NCBI RefSeq assembly: GCF_011751885.2
Contig: NZ_CP061771.1
Location: forward strand, 1,736,001-1,800,000
DNA from: Salinibacterium sp. ZJ450
GTDB lineage: Bacteria; Actinomycetota; Actinomycetes; Actinomycetales; Microbacteriaceae
Length of the DNA stretch: 64,000 nt
Direction of reading: 5' to 3'
Part shown: one piece after another, positions 55,872 through 64,000 of the stretch
Numbering within the stretch: position 1 is the stretch's first letter
Layout of the letters: each line of letters begins with the position of its first letter
Translations under genes and position numbers: made by a program
Notes under the pieces: model-generated
The model's input: the letters and a program-made list of their open reading frames with translations, nothing else
Databases searched by the model: none
What the model was told of the DNA's origin: nothing

Positions 55872-56321
55872 ATGAACACCGAACTTCCTGCCGCGCTCAG
55901 CGAGATCAAGGACGACTTCCTCGCGCTCGAACAACGCGACCGCCTGCAGCTGCTGCTCGAGTTCTCGAACGAGCTGCCGCCGCTGCCACCGCAGTACGAG
56001 AACCACCCTGACCTGTTCGAGCGGGTGGTGGAGTGCCAGTCCCCCGTGTTCATTTTCGTCGAGGTGCAGGATGACGGCACCGTGCACATGCACGCCACCG
56101 CCCCCGCGGAAGCGCCCACTACCCGCGGGTTCGCGTCGATTCTGGCGCAGGGCATCTCGGGGTTGACGGCCGCCGACGTGCTCGGCATCCCCGACGACTA
56201 CCCGCTGGACATCGGCCTGACCCAGGCGGTCAGTCCGCTGCGGATGCGCGGCATGGTGGCCATGCTCGGCAGGGTCAAGCGGCAGATTCGAGAGAAGACG
56301 GCGGCGCTGTCCGCCCAGTGA
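55872..56321 (+). CDS. sufE: SufE-family cysteine desulfurase partner
   Basis: SufE accepts persulfide sulfur from cysteine desulfurase and passes it to iron-sulfur assembly. The 149-residue protein has the conserved ERVVECQSPVFIFVEV with the acceptor Cys at about 55, and LRMRGMVAMLGRVKRQI near the end. Its adjacency to the sulfurtransferase suggests they handle sulfane sulfur together. No suf operon is nearby in this window. Confidence 0.94.
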   Translation: MNTELPAALSEIKDDFLALEQRDRLQLLLEFSNELPPLPPQYENHPDLFERVVECQSPVFIFVEVQDDGTVHMHATAPAEAPTTRGFASILAQGISGLTAADVLGIPDDYPLDIGLTQAVSPLRMRGMVAMLGRVKRQIREKTAALSAQ

Positions 56322-56328
56322 GGGCGGC

Positions 56329-57591
56329 TTACTCGGCTCGGTGCAGCCGCTCCAGCCACGTCGTGATCTCGGCGTTCCACCGTTCGCGATGGAAGTTCCA
56401 CAGGCGCGTGTGCCTGGCCGTGTGCCAGGGCCAATAGCTGACGATGTCGGGGCGGGACGCCGCCAGCGCCCGCGACGCGGTTGACGGCACGAAGCCGTCG
56501 TCGTCGCTGTGCAGCAGCAGGATCGGCTTGTCGAGTTCGCTGGCGCGGCGCACGAAGTCAAGCCTGCTGAAGTCGATCGCCTCCTGTTGACCGGTCAGGC
56601 GTCTGCTCCACCGGGTGCTGATCACCGACAGCGCCGCCTCCCGGATCAGCGGGGGAACATGCAGCACGTCGGCCTGGTAGTGGAGTGTGGTCACCCAGTC
56701 CACCACCGGCGACTCCAGCACGATTCCCCGCACCGCATGGGACAGCTCCGACCGGGACAGCGCCTGCAGCACCAGGGCGCCGCCCATCGACCAGCCCATC
56801 AGCACGATCTCGCGAGCGCCGTTGTCGAGCGCGTATCGGATTGCCGCCTCCACGTCGAGCCACTCGATCGCGCCGAGGGCGTACAGGCCGTCGTCGCTGT
56901 TCGGTGCGTCGGTGTCGTTGCGGTACGAGATCAGCAGGGACGTGTACCCGGCCGCACGGAACACCGGCACCGCGCGCAGGCACTCCTGCCGGCGCACGCC
57001 GCGACCGTGAACCTGAATCACCCACCGGTCGGTGTTGTCTGCGGTGTCGTCGCCGGTGTCAGTGTCAGTGTCAGTGCCGGCGCGGATCAGCCACGCCGGA
57101 GCCGGCCCCAGGGTGGTCTGGATGGACACGTCCTCGTAGGCCACACCAAGATCGTCCGGATGCAGGTACACCCAGGCGCCCAACCTCCCGCGGCGTGCCG
57201 ACACGAGGGCGGCCGCGGCGGCATCCCGACCGGTCGGATCGACGTCGACCAGCCGGCGCACCACCGTTTTCTCGGTGCGCACGATCACCTCGCCGACGCG
57301 CACGTGCATGCGGTTGTGGTTGAACCAGAAACTGTAGGTGCCGTCGACGACGGAGTCGGGGGTGCGGGCAAGGGAGATGGTGCCCGCCGGCAGGTTCACG
57401 TCGTAGATCACGACGTCTTCGATCGTCTTCTTCGGGGGTGTGATCACCTTGCGGGCCACGAAGATGGCGCTGACGGCGGCACTCACCGCGGTGAACACGG
57501 CCGCGCCGCCGCCGATCAGCGACACGGCGAGGATGGCACGCTGGCGCGTGGACCGAGCAGGGCGCAATCGCGGAGCTCGGTCGCGGACCAT
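56329..57591 (-). CDS. Membrane-anchored alpha/beta hydrolase
   Basis: The 420-residue protein has a basic N-terminus, one membrane helix (about residues 19-46), a beta-rich middle region, and an alpha/beta hydrolase fold. The nucleophile elbow is LMGWSMGGALVLQ, the Asp lies in LLLHSDDDGFVP and the His in YWPWHTARHT. RVIQVHGRG-type HG motif (WVIQVHGRGVRR) forms the oxyanion loop. A Thr/Asp repeat, TDTDTDTGDDTADNTD, interrupts it. ATG at 57591 chosen for GGAGG upstream; a longer frame would run into the divergent DUF3000 promoter. Substrate unknown. Confidence 0.9.
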   Translation of the reverse strand: MVRDRAPRLRPARSTRQRAILAVSLIGGGAAVFTAVSAAVSAIFVARKVITPPKKTIEDVVIYDVNLPAGTISLARTPDSVVDGTYSFWFNHNRMHVRVGEVIVRTEKTVVRRLVDVDPTGRDAAAAALVSARRGRLGAWVYLHPDDLGVAYEDVSIQTTLGPAPAWLIRAGTDTDTDTGDDTADNTDRWVIQVHGRGVRRQECLRAVPVFRAAGYTSLLISYRNDTDAPNSDDGLYALGAIEWLDVEAAIRYALDNGAREIVLMGWSMGGALVLQALSRSELSHAVRGIVLESPVVDWVTTLHYQADVLHVPPLIREAALSVISTRWSRRLTGQQEAIDFSRLDFVRRASELDKPILLLHSDDDGFVPSTASRALAASRPDIVSYWPWHTARHTRLWNFHRERWNAEITTWLERLHRAE

Positions 57592-57655
57592 CCGGTACCT
57601 CCCCTGCCTGACTCGCGGAACGGCGAGCCTCTTCCATGAAAATACCAAAGAACCA

Positions 57656-57661
57656 TAGTCT
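57656..57661 (+). promoter_or_regulatory. -10 box of the DUF3000-rnd genes (leaderless spacing)
   Basis: TAGTCT matches TANNNT and ends six bases before the GTG at 57668, so the message probably starts at or near the first codon. TTCCAT 18 bases upstream is a weak -35. No Shine-Dalgarno precedes the GTG. Confidence 0.55.
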
Positions 57662-57667
57662 GCAGCT

Positions 57668-58267
57668 GTGCCTGATACCCCAGCAGGAGCAGCGTTGCCC
57701 GCTCCGTTCAGTGCCGCGTTAGACGCGGTGCGGCGTGCGACCGTGCGTGATGAATTGACGGTCACCGAAATTCCCTCACCCGGTTCTCTCGCACCATACT
57801 CGATTGCGCTGGCGGCGGATGTGACCGCCGCCCACCATGCCGAGGCAGATCTTGGCACCGGGCGTTTCGTGCTGCTCTACGACCCGGCGGAGCCCGAGGC
57901 CTGGGGTGGCAGCCTGCGCGTCGTCTGCTTCGCCCAGGCCCCGCTCGAGATCGAGCTCGCCCTTGACCCGTTCACCGCGGATGTCGCCTGGTCGTGGCTC
58001 GTCGACGCCCTGGCCTCCCGCGGTGCCGCGTACCACTCGGCGTCGGGCACGGCCACGAAAGTGCTGTCCACCGGCTACGGCGAACTCGCGTCCCAGGGCA
58101 GCGGCGCTCAACTCGAGTTGCGGGCATCGTGGACCCCCGATGACACGTCGCTCACCGCACATGTGGAAGGCTGGTGTGAGTTGTTGTGCATGCTGGCCGG
58201 GTTGCCACCGGCCCCAGAAGGAGTGAGTTTGTTGTCAGCCCGCCGAATGGCCCGTGGTGAAAGATAG
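57668..58267 (+). CDS. DUF3000 protein
   Basis: The 199-residue protein matches the actinobacterial DUF3000 family by sequence style and by position directly before the RNase D gene. Blocks include DAVRRATVRDELTVTEIPSP, PLEIELALDPFTADVAWSWL and GYGELASQGSGAQLELRASW. No catalytic motif or membrane helix is seen; function unknown. GTG start at 57668, likely leaderless. Its end overlaps rnd by 14 bases. Confidence 0.92.
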   Translation: MPDTPAGAALPAPFSAALDAVRRATVRDELTVTEIPSPGSLAPYSIALAADVTAAHHAEADLGTGRFVLLYDPAEPEAWGGSLRVVCFAQAPLEIELALDPFTADVAWSWLVDALASRGAAYHSASGTATKVLSTGYGELASQGSGAQLELRASWTPDDTSLTAHVEGWCELLCMLAGLPPAPEGVSLLSARRMARGER

Positions 58268-59471
58268 CGCCCCGCACGGCACGATCTCGGTAATCGATTC
58301 GCGTGATCAGTACCTCGAGGCGGTCGAGCTGATCCGCGCGGGCCACGGCCCGATCGGCATCGACGCGGAACGCGCGTCAGGGTTCAAATACTCCCAGCGC
58401 GCCTACCTGATTCAGGTGTTCCGGCGCGGCGCCGGCACCTTCCTGTTCGACCCGCCGGCGATCGGCGACTTCCGCGAGCTCAACGACGCAATCGGTGATG
58501 TCGAGTGGATCCTGCACGCGGCAAGCCAGGACCTCACCTGCCTCCGCGAGGTCGGCCTCAACCCGCCGCGGCTGTTCGACACCGAGCTGGCCGCCCGTCT
58601 GCTCGGACTGCCCAGGGTCGGCCTCGGCACCGTGGTCGAAGAGCTGCTCGGCATCCACCTGGCCAAGGAGCACTCCGCGGCGGACTGGTCGACCCGGCCG
58701 TTGCCGCACCCATGGCTGGTGTACGCCGCGCTCGACGTGGAATTGCTGCCAGACCTCCGGGACGCCATCCAGAAGCTGCTGGATGAGGCAAACAAGACGA
58801 CGATTGCCGCCGAAGAGTTCGCGGCGACGCTGGCGCGTGACTTCCGCATTGTCAGAAGCGAGCCGTGGCGGCGGTTGTCCGGGGTGCACTCGATCCGCGG
58901 CACCCGCAATCTGGCGGTCGCCCGCGAGCTCTGGCAGGCGCGCGATGACTACGCCAGGGAGATCGACGTCGCACCTGGCCGCCTGGTGCCGGACGCGTCC
59001 ATCGTCGCCGCGGCGAAGGCGCTCCCGGAAACCAAGCGTGACCTCGCCGCGCTCAAGGAGTTCAGCGGACGGGCCAGCCGCAGCCAGCTCGACCGCTGGT
59101 GGGAGGCCGCCGAGCGCGGGCTCACCACCGAGGACCTGCCGGTGCTGCGGGCGGCCACCGATACGCTGCCGCCGCCGCGGGCCTGGTCCGAGAAGAATCC
59201 GGAGGCGGACAAGCGCCTCAAGCTGGCGCGCGCCGCGATCGCCGAGCTCTCCGACGAGTTGGCGATTCCCGTCGAGAACGTGCTCACCCCCGACACGCTG
59301 CGCCGCATCGCCTGGCAACCGCCGCAGCCGGTCAGCCGCGAGGCGGTCGAATCCGCGCTCGAAGACCTCGGCGCGCGACGCTGGCAGATTGAGGCAACTG
59401 CACACCTAATCGTTGAAGCCTTTGTCGATGCCAGCCAAGTGGTTGAACTCGCTGTCGAAAACGATTCGTAG
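58254..59471 (+). CDS. rnd: Ribonuclease D
   Basis: RNase D is a 3'-5' exoribonuclease that trims tRNA and other small RNAs. The 405-residue protein has the DEDDy exonuclease domain: GPIGIDAERASGF (Exo I), DVEWILHAASQDLTCLREVG (Exo II), and HPWLVYAALDVELLPDLRDA (Exo III). An HRDC domain follows (about residues 210-290) and then a C-terminal helical region. GTG at 58254, with a second GTG directly after, overlaps DUF3000. Confidence 0.95.
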   Translation: MVKDSAPHGTISVIDSRDQYLEAVELIRAGHGPIGIDAERASGFKYSQRAYLIQVFRRGAGTFLFDPPAIGDFRELNDAIGDVEWILHAASQDLTCLREVGLNPPRLFDTELAARLLGLPRVGLGTVVEELLGIHLAKEHSAADWSTRPLPHPWLVYAALDVELLPDLRDAIQKLLDEANKTTIAAEEFAATLARDFRIVRSEPWRRLSGVHSIRGTRNLAVARELWQARDDYAREIDVAPGRLVPDASIVAAAKALPETKRDLAALKEFSGRASRSQLDRWWEAAERGLTTEDLPVLRAATDTLPPPRAWSEKNPEADKRLKLARAAIAELSDELAIPVENVLTPDTLRRIAWQPPQPVSREAVESALEDLGARRWQIEATAHLIVEAFVDASQVVELAVENDS

Positions 59472-59509
59472 GAAGAGTCAACTAACCCTTGCGGTCAGCG
59501 GCTGCTGCC

Positions 59510-59515
59510 TAGGAT
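59510..59515 (+). promoter_or_regulatory. Possible -10 box of the fadA-fadB unit
   Basis: TAGGAT lies 32 bases before the fadA GTG; TTGCGG is 15 bases upstream, a shorter than ideal spacing. It falls in the 75-base gap after rnd. Confidence 0.35.
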
Positions 59516-59546
59516 CGGATGCGACATCCATTCTCTGGGAGGCAAC

Positions 59547-60770
59547 GTGGCTGAAAGAACAGAAGTTTTCTTCGTAGACGGCATGAGGACGCCGTTCGGC
59601 AGAGCCGGCGAGAAGGGGATGTTCTGGCAGACACGCGCTGACGACCTTGTGGTCAAGGCGATCACCGGTGTGCTGGCGAGAAACCCCTCCGTTCCGGCGG
59701 ATCGCGTCGACGACGTGGCGATCGCCGCGACCACTCAGCAGGGCGACCAGGGTCTGACCATCGGGCGCACCGCCGCGTTGCTGTCCGGACTCCCCCGCAG
59801 CGTTCCCGGCTACGCCATCGACCGGATGTGTGCCGGGGCGATGACCAGCGTCACCAGCGTGGGTGGGGCCATCGCCTTCGGCGCCTATGACCTGGCGATC
59901 GCCGGCGGTGTGGAGCACATGGGCCGGCACCCGATGGGCGCCGGCGCCGACCCGAACCCGCGGTTCCTGGCGGAGCGACTGGTGAGCGAGGATGCCCTGA
60001 ACATGGGCAACACGGCCGAGCGCATCCACGACCGGTTCCCCGAACTCACCAAGGAGCGCGCCGACCGCTTCGCGATGGCGAGCCAGCACAAGACCGCGGC
60101 CGCCTACGACGCCGGAAAGATCCAGCCCGACCTCGTTCCGGTCGCCATCCGCAGTTCCGAGGGCTGGGGTCTGGCCACCCGCGACGAGGCCATGCGTCCG
60201 GACACCACGCTGGAGGGGCTTGCCGGGCTCAAGACGCCGTTCCGGCCGCACGGCCGCGTCACCGCCGGTAACTCCTCAGGGTTGAACGACGGCGCGACCG
60301 CGTCACTCATCGCCAGCGGCGACGCGGTGAAGGAATTCGGCCTTCAGCCGAAGATGCGCATGGTGAGCTTTGCCTACGCCGGAGTCGAGCCAGAGATCAT
60401 GGGCATCGGCCCGGTGCCGAGCACCGAGAAGGCGTTGAGGAAGGCCGGCCTCACGATCGAGGACATCGGGCTGTTCGAGTTGAACGAGGCGTTCGCCGTG
60501 CAGGTGCTGTCGCTGCTCGACCACTTCGGGATCGCCGATGACGACCCCCGGGTGAATCCGTGGGGCGGTGCCATTGCCGTCGGTCATCCGCTGGCCTCAT
60601 CGGGTGTGCGCCTGATGATCCAGCTCGCCCGGCAGTTCGAGGAACACCCAGAGGTGCAGTACGGCCTGACCGCCATGTGTGTCGGCCTCGGTCAGGGCGG
60701 CTCGGTGATCTGGGAGAACCCGCACTACAGCAAGCGTGCCGAGCGCGCACAGAGCAAGGGAACGAAGTAA
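59547..60770 (+). CDS. fadA: Acetyl-CoA acyltransferase (thiolase)
   Basis: Thiolase cleaves 3-ketoacyl-CoA in the last step of beta-oxidation. The 407-residue protein has the nucleophile in AIDRMCAGAMTSVTSVGG, the NEAFAVQVL block, GGAIAVGHPLASSGVRLM, and AMCVGLGQGGSVIW with the second catalytic Cys. GTG start at 59547 preceded by GGGAGG. Its TAA overlaps the fadB ATG by one base, forming a coupled two-gene beta-oxidation unit. Confidence 0.97.
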   Translation: MAERTEVFFVDGMRTPFGRAGEKGMFWQTRADDLVVKAITGVLARNPSVPADRVDDVAIAATTQQGDQGLTIGRTAALLSGLPRSVPGYAIDRMCAGAMTSVTSVGGAIAFGAYDLAIAGGVEHMGRHPMGAGADPNPRFLAERLVSEDALNMGNTAERIHDRFPELTKERADRFAMASQHKTAAAYDAGKIQPDLVPVAIRSSEGWGLATRDEAMRPDTTLEGLAGLKTPFRPHGRVTAGNSSGLNDGATASLIASGDAVKEFGLQPKMRMVSFAYAGVEPEIMGIGPVPSTEKALRKAGLTIEDIGLFELNEAFAVQVLSLLDHFGIADDDPRVNPWGGAIAVGHPLASSGVRLMIQLARQFEEHPEVQYGLTAMCVGLGQGGSVIWENPHYSKRAERAQSKGTK

Positions 60771-62908
60771 TGACGATCGCCACACCGGCCGCCCGGTTCG
60801 CTGAACTCCGCGTGCTCTCCGACGACGAAGTCGTCAGCCATTCTTATGTTCGCGACGTGCCGCTGTCCGGTGGCAAGACGCTCGCGCTGGTGACGCTCGA
60901 CAACGGTCGTGACCACACCAGGCCGACCACGCTGGGCCCCGAGGCCATGATCGAGTTCGCGAACACCCTCGACGCCCTCGCCGAGCGCGCCGCGCGCCGC
61001 GAGATCGCCGCGGTCGCGGTGACCGGCAAGCCGTTCATCCTGGCCGCCGGCGCCGACCTGTCGAGGGTCGGCGACATCCAGAACCGCGACGTCGGCCTGC
61101 AACTGGGCCAGCTCGGCCACTACGCCCTCGGCAAGCTCGACGAGCTCGGTGTGCCTTCGTTTGTGTTCATCAACGGGCTGGCGCTCGGCGGCGGCCTGGA
61201 GATCGCGCTGAACGCGAACTACCGCACGATCGACAGCTCCACCGCCGCGCTCGCCCTACCGGAGGTCTTCCTCGGCCTCGTTCCTGGCTGGGGCGGTGCG
61301 TGGCTGCTGCCGAACCTGATCGGCATCGAGAACGCGCTCAAGGTGATCATTGAGAACCCGCTGAAGAACAACCGCACGCTGAGCGCGGCCGAAGCGCTGG
61401 AGCTCGGCATCGCCGACGTGCTGTTCAGCCCCGCGAACTTCCTGGAGGACTCGATCCGGTGGGCGGACGGCGTGCTCTCGGGCACGATCAAGGTGAAGCG
61501 ACCGAACCAACCGGGCAAAATCGAACGGGCGGTCAAGTGGGATGCCGCGATCGGCATCGCCCGGAAGTCGCTCGAGTCGAAGATCGGCACCGTGGCGAAG
61601 TCACCGTACCGGGCGCTCGACCTGCTGAAGGCGGCCAAGAACACCGACAAGCAGACCGGCTTCGCGGCGGAGGACGCGGTGCTGGCCGAGCTGATCGCCG
61701 GCGACCAGTTCCGGGCGAGCATCTACGCGTTCAACCTGGTGCAGAAGCGCGCCAAACGGCCGGCGGGAGCGCCGGACAAGGAACTCGCACGACCGGTGAC
61801 GAAGGTCGGGGTGATCGGCGCAGGCCTGATGGCCAGCCAGTTCGCGCTGCTCTTCGTGCGCCGGCTGAAGGTGCCGGTGGTGATCACCGACCTCGACCAG
61901 GCGCGCGTGGACAAGGGAATCGAGCACATCCGAGGCGAGATCGACGCCCTCCTGGCGAAGGGTCGCATCAACCAGGATGAGGCGAACCGGTTGCGGGCGC
62001 TCGTCTCCGGCACCACCAACCGGGCCGACTTCGCGGACTGCGACTGGGTGATCGAGGCGGTGTTCGAGGAGCTCACCGTGAAGCAAGACGTCTTCGCCGA
62101 GATCGAGCGCTACATCGCGCCGGATGCCATCCTCGCCACGAACACGTCGTCGCTGTCGGTCGAGCAGATCGGCGCGAAGCTCGCGCATCCGGAACGCCTG
62201 GTCGGATTCCACTTCTTCAACCCGGTGGCGGTGATGCCGCTGATCGAGGTGGTGAAGACACCGCAGACCAGCGACGCGGCGCTCAGTACCGCCATGGTGA
62301 CCGCGGCGAAGCTGAAGAAGAACGCGGTGATCACGGCCGACACGCCTGGCTTCGTGGTGAACCGCATCCTGGCGAAGCTGCTCGGTGAAGCCATGCACGC
62401 GGTCGACACCGGCACGCCGTTCGAGACCGTCGATGCCGCCATCGCCCCGCTCGGGTTGCCGATGACGGCGTTCGAGCTGCTCGAGCTCGTCGGCCTCAAG
62501 GTCGGCGCGCACGTGCTCGATACCCACCACGCCGCGTTCCCCGAGCGGTTCTTCGAGAGTAGCAACCTGCACCGGCTCGCCGAGCACGGGCGCATCTTCG
62601 AGCGCGACGCCAAGGGTCGCATCAAGGGCGTGGACAAGAAGGCCGCCGAGTTCGTGAAGGGCGGCACCACGCCGATGACCGAGGCGCAGATCCTCGGTCG
62701 GCTCGAAGACGGACTGGCGGATGAGATCAAGCGGATGCTCGACGACGGCGTGGTTGCCGCAGCGGAGGACATCGACCTGTGCATGCTGCTCGGCGCCGGC
62801 TGGCCGTTCCAGATGGGCGGCATCACGCCCTACCTCGACCGGGTCGGGGCGTCGGAGCGGGTGTTCGGCGACACCTTCCACCACCCGCCGATCAAGGGCG
62901 TCGAGTAA
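60770..62908 (+). CDS. fadB: Multifunctional fatty acid oxidation protein: enoyl-CoA hydratase / 3-hydroxyacyl-CoA dehydrogenase
   Basis: The 712-residue protein performs hydration and oxidation steps of beta-oxidation. The N-terminal crotonase domain (about residues 15-230) shows AGADLSRVGD, NGLALGGGLEIALNANYR and LPEVFLGLVPGWGG. The dehydrogenase domain starts near residue 344 with the NAD loop VGVIGAGLMASQFA and continues with LVGFHFFNPVAVMPLIEVV and FVVNRILAKLLGEAMHAVDT. The C-terminal dehydrogenase domain follows. It forms a complex with FadA from the overlapping gene. Confidence 0.97.
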   Translation: MTIATPAARFAELRVLSDDEVVSHSYVRDVPLSGGKTLALVTLDNGRDHTRPTTLGPEAMIEFANTLDALAERAARREIAAVAVTGKPFILAAGADLSRVGDIQNRDVGLQLGQLGHYALGKLDELGVPSFVFINGLALGGGLEIALNANYRTIDSSTAALALPEVFLGLVPGWGGAWLLPNLIGIENALKVIIENPLKNNRTLSAAEALELGIADVLFSPANFLEDSIRWADGVLSGTIKVKRPNQPGKIERAVKWDAAIGIARKSLESKIGTVAKSPYRALDLLKAAKNTDKQTGFAAEDAVLAELIAGDQFRASIYAFNLVQKRAKRPAGAPDKELARPVTKVGVIGAGLMASQFALLFVRRLKVPVVITDLDQARVDKGIEHIRGEIDALLAKGRINQDEANRLRALVSGTTNRADFADCDWVIEAVFEELTVKQDVFAEIERYIAPDAILATNTSSLSVEQIGAKLAHPERLVGFHFFNPVAVMPLIEVVKTPQTSDAALSTAMVTAAKLKKNAVITADTPGFVVNRILAKLLGEAMHAVDTGTPFETVDAAIAPLGLPMTAFELLELVGLKVGAHVLDTHHAAFPERFFESSNLHRLAEHGRIFERDAKGRIKGVDKKAAEFVKGGTTPMTEAQILGRLEDGLADEIKRMLDDGVVAAAEDIDLCMLLGAGWPFQMGGITPYLDRVGASERVFGDTFHHPPIKGVE

Positions 62909-62914
62909 CGGATC

Positions 62915-62955
62915 GAGCCTGCGCCACCGGCTGATCCAGCGGGTGGCGCAGGCTC
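62915..62955. terminator. Bidirectional hairpin between fadB and dxs
   Basis: GAGCCTGCGCCACC (62915-62928) and its exact complement (62942-62955) form a 14-bp stem with a 13-base loop, between the convergent fadB and dxs genes. Neither side has a U-tract. It can serve both. Confidence 0.85.
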
Positions 62956-62985
62956 GGGATGCCGCAGGTTCTCGATGCGGCGGCG

Positions 62986-64000
62986 TTAGGTCGCGGTGCT
63001 GATCGGCCCCGTCACCGGGTGGATCGCGGCCTCTTCGGCCGTCAGCGGCCGGGCGATCGGAATCCGGGTGCCGAGCACCTGCTCCACCACGTCACGGGCG
63101 ATGGTCTCCGCGGTGAGCCCGACCTCCTCGAGGATCTCGTTCCGGGAGGCGTGGTCGATGAACCGGTCGGGCAGCCCCAACTCGGTGACCGCGGTGTCCA
63201 CCCCGGCGGCGCGCAGGTCCTGGCGGATCCGCGTGCCGATGCCCGCCACCCGCACGCCGTCCTCGATCGAGATCACGATGCGGTGCTCCCGGGCGAAGCC
63301 GACGATGCTGCCCGGCACCGGAATCACCCAGCGCGGGTCGACAACGGTGGCGCCGATGCCCTGCGCGGACAGCCGTTCGGCGACGTCGAGACCGAGCTTG
63401 GCCATGGAGCCGACCGTGATGATCAGCACGTCCTGATGCGCGGATTCCCGCAGCACGTCGACGCCGTCTGCGGTTCGGCGAATGGCGGGGTATTCGTCGC
63501 CGACGGTGCCCTTGGCGAAACGCACGACGGTGGGAGCGTTCTCCACCGCCACGGCCTCACCCAGTTGCTCGCGCAACGCCACCGCGTCGCGGGGCGCCGC
63601 GATCTGAATGTTCGGGATCACCTGCAGCAGGGCCAGGTCCCACATTCCGTGGTGGCTCGGCCCGTCCGGTCCGGTCACCCCGGCCCGGTCGAGCACGAAC
63701 GTGACGCCGGCCTTGTGCAGCGCGACATCCATCAACACCTGGTCGAATGCCCGGTTCATGAAGGTGGCGTACAGGGCGACAACCGGATGCAGGCCACCGA
63801 ACGCCAGCCCGGCCGCCGAGGTCACGGCGTGCTGTTCGGCAATGCCGACGTCGAGCACCCTGTCCGGGAACCGCTCGGCGAGCTTGTGCAGACCGGTGGG
63901 TCGCAGCATGGCCGCAGTGATGCCCACGATCCGCGGATTCTTCTCGGCCAGGGCCACGATCTCGTCGGCGAACACCGACGTCCAGGACGGCTTGTTGCCG
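62986..64000 (-). CDS. dxs: 1-deoxy-D-xylulose-5-phosphate synthase (5' end outside window)
   Basis: Dxs condenses pyruvate and glyceraldehyde 3-phosphate, the first step of the MEP isoprenoid pathway, with thiamine diphosphate. The window holds about 337 C-terminal codons, reading in from beyond 64,000 as [13 protein letters not shown]. The pyrimidine-binding domain includes [20 protein letters not shown] (catalytic Glu region) and [18 protein letters not shown], followed by the C-terminal transketolase domain. The DUF3000-rnd-dxs neighbourhood is conserved in actinobacteria; here fadA and fadB lie between rnd and dxs. Confidence 0.97.
   Translation of the reverse strand, partial: GNKPSWTSVFADEIVALAEKNPRIVGITAAMLRPTGLHKLAERFPDRVLDVGIAEQHAVTSAAGLAFGGLHPVVALYATFMNRAFDQVLMDVALHKAGVTFVLDRAGVTGPDGPSHHGMWDLALLQVIPNIQIAAPRDAVALREQLGEAVAVENAPTVVRFAKGTVGDEYPAIRRTADGVDVLRESAHQDVLIITVGSMAKLGLDVAERLSAQGIGATVVDPRWVIPVPGSIVGFAREHRIVISIEDGVRVAGIGTRIRQDLRAAGVDTAVTELGLPDRFIDHASRNEILEEVGLTAETIARDVVEQVLGTRIPIARPLTAEEAAIHPVTGPISTAT

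Overview
The window is a compact, high-GC, almost entirely coding stretch of an actinobacterial chromosome. Three things place it there: the gene families, an actinobacterial integration-host-factor domain, and a gene order that closely tracks the mycobacterial blocks pyrR-carB-pyrF-gmk-rpoZ-coaBC-metK-priA-fmt-rsmB-rpe, thrS-pdxST-ruvCAB-secDF-relA and alaS-mltG-aroECKB-efp-nusB. Frequent GTG starts, 1-13 base gene overlaps, missing stretches relative to mycobacteria and several gene neighbourhoods suggest a Microbacteriaceae-like member. I cannot name the genus from sequence alone. There is no sign of phage, IS elements, CRISPR or plasmid functions.

Layout. 1-17,808 is one minus-strand series, read right to left: pyrR, pyrB, pyrC, a PH-like membrane protein, carA, carB, pyrF, gmk, rpoZ, coaBC, metK, priA, fmt, rsmB, rpe and a partial FKBP isomerase. 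Most junctions overlap or nearly touch. The de novo pyrimidine genes are headed by pyrR, whose leader has a hairpin with a PyrR-type loop next to the Shine-Dalgarno. 17,918-20,688 is a sulfonate-type ABC transporter bracketed by two strong terminators, inserted between conserved blocks. 20,844-32,610 (minus) carries rarA, rpsD, a small membrane protein, alaS, ruvX, mltG, aroE, aroC, aroK, aroB, efp and nusB. 32,729-35,447 (plus) holds a cyclophilin, a DUF349 protein and an AbiEi-like orphan. 35,666-48,312 (minus) holds thrS, a HIT-family phosphorylase, pdxS, pdxT, yebC, ruvC-ruvA-ruvB, yajC, secD, secF and relA. 48,440-49,346 has an orphan small ORF and four tRNA genes. 49,410-53,649 holds a small membrane protein, a degenerate Amt-like protein, a genuine ammonium transporter and NhaA. 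53,770-64,000 holds zapE, a rhodanese plus SufE pair, an alpha/beta hydrolase, DUF3000 plus RNase D, a fadA-fadB pair and the 3' half of dxs.

The content is mostly housekeeping: pyrimidine, shikimate, PLP, CoA, SAM and isoprenoid synthesis, translation, recombination, protein export and the stringent response. The points most worth a second look are: a guanylate kinase fused to an mIHF nucleoid-protein domain; an Amt-family relative that has lost both pore histidines beside an intact amt; a structured leader in front of nhaA and a calcium-loop-like tail on its protein; the PyrR hairpin; a GlnR-type box upstream of amt; and a pair of related long palindromes between convergent genes. The longest stretches without a protein gene are the tRNA region (48,782-49,409) and the 222-base gap upstream of rpsD. 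No gap above 300 bases is featureless.
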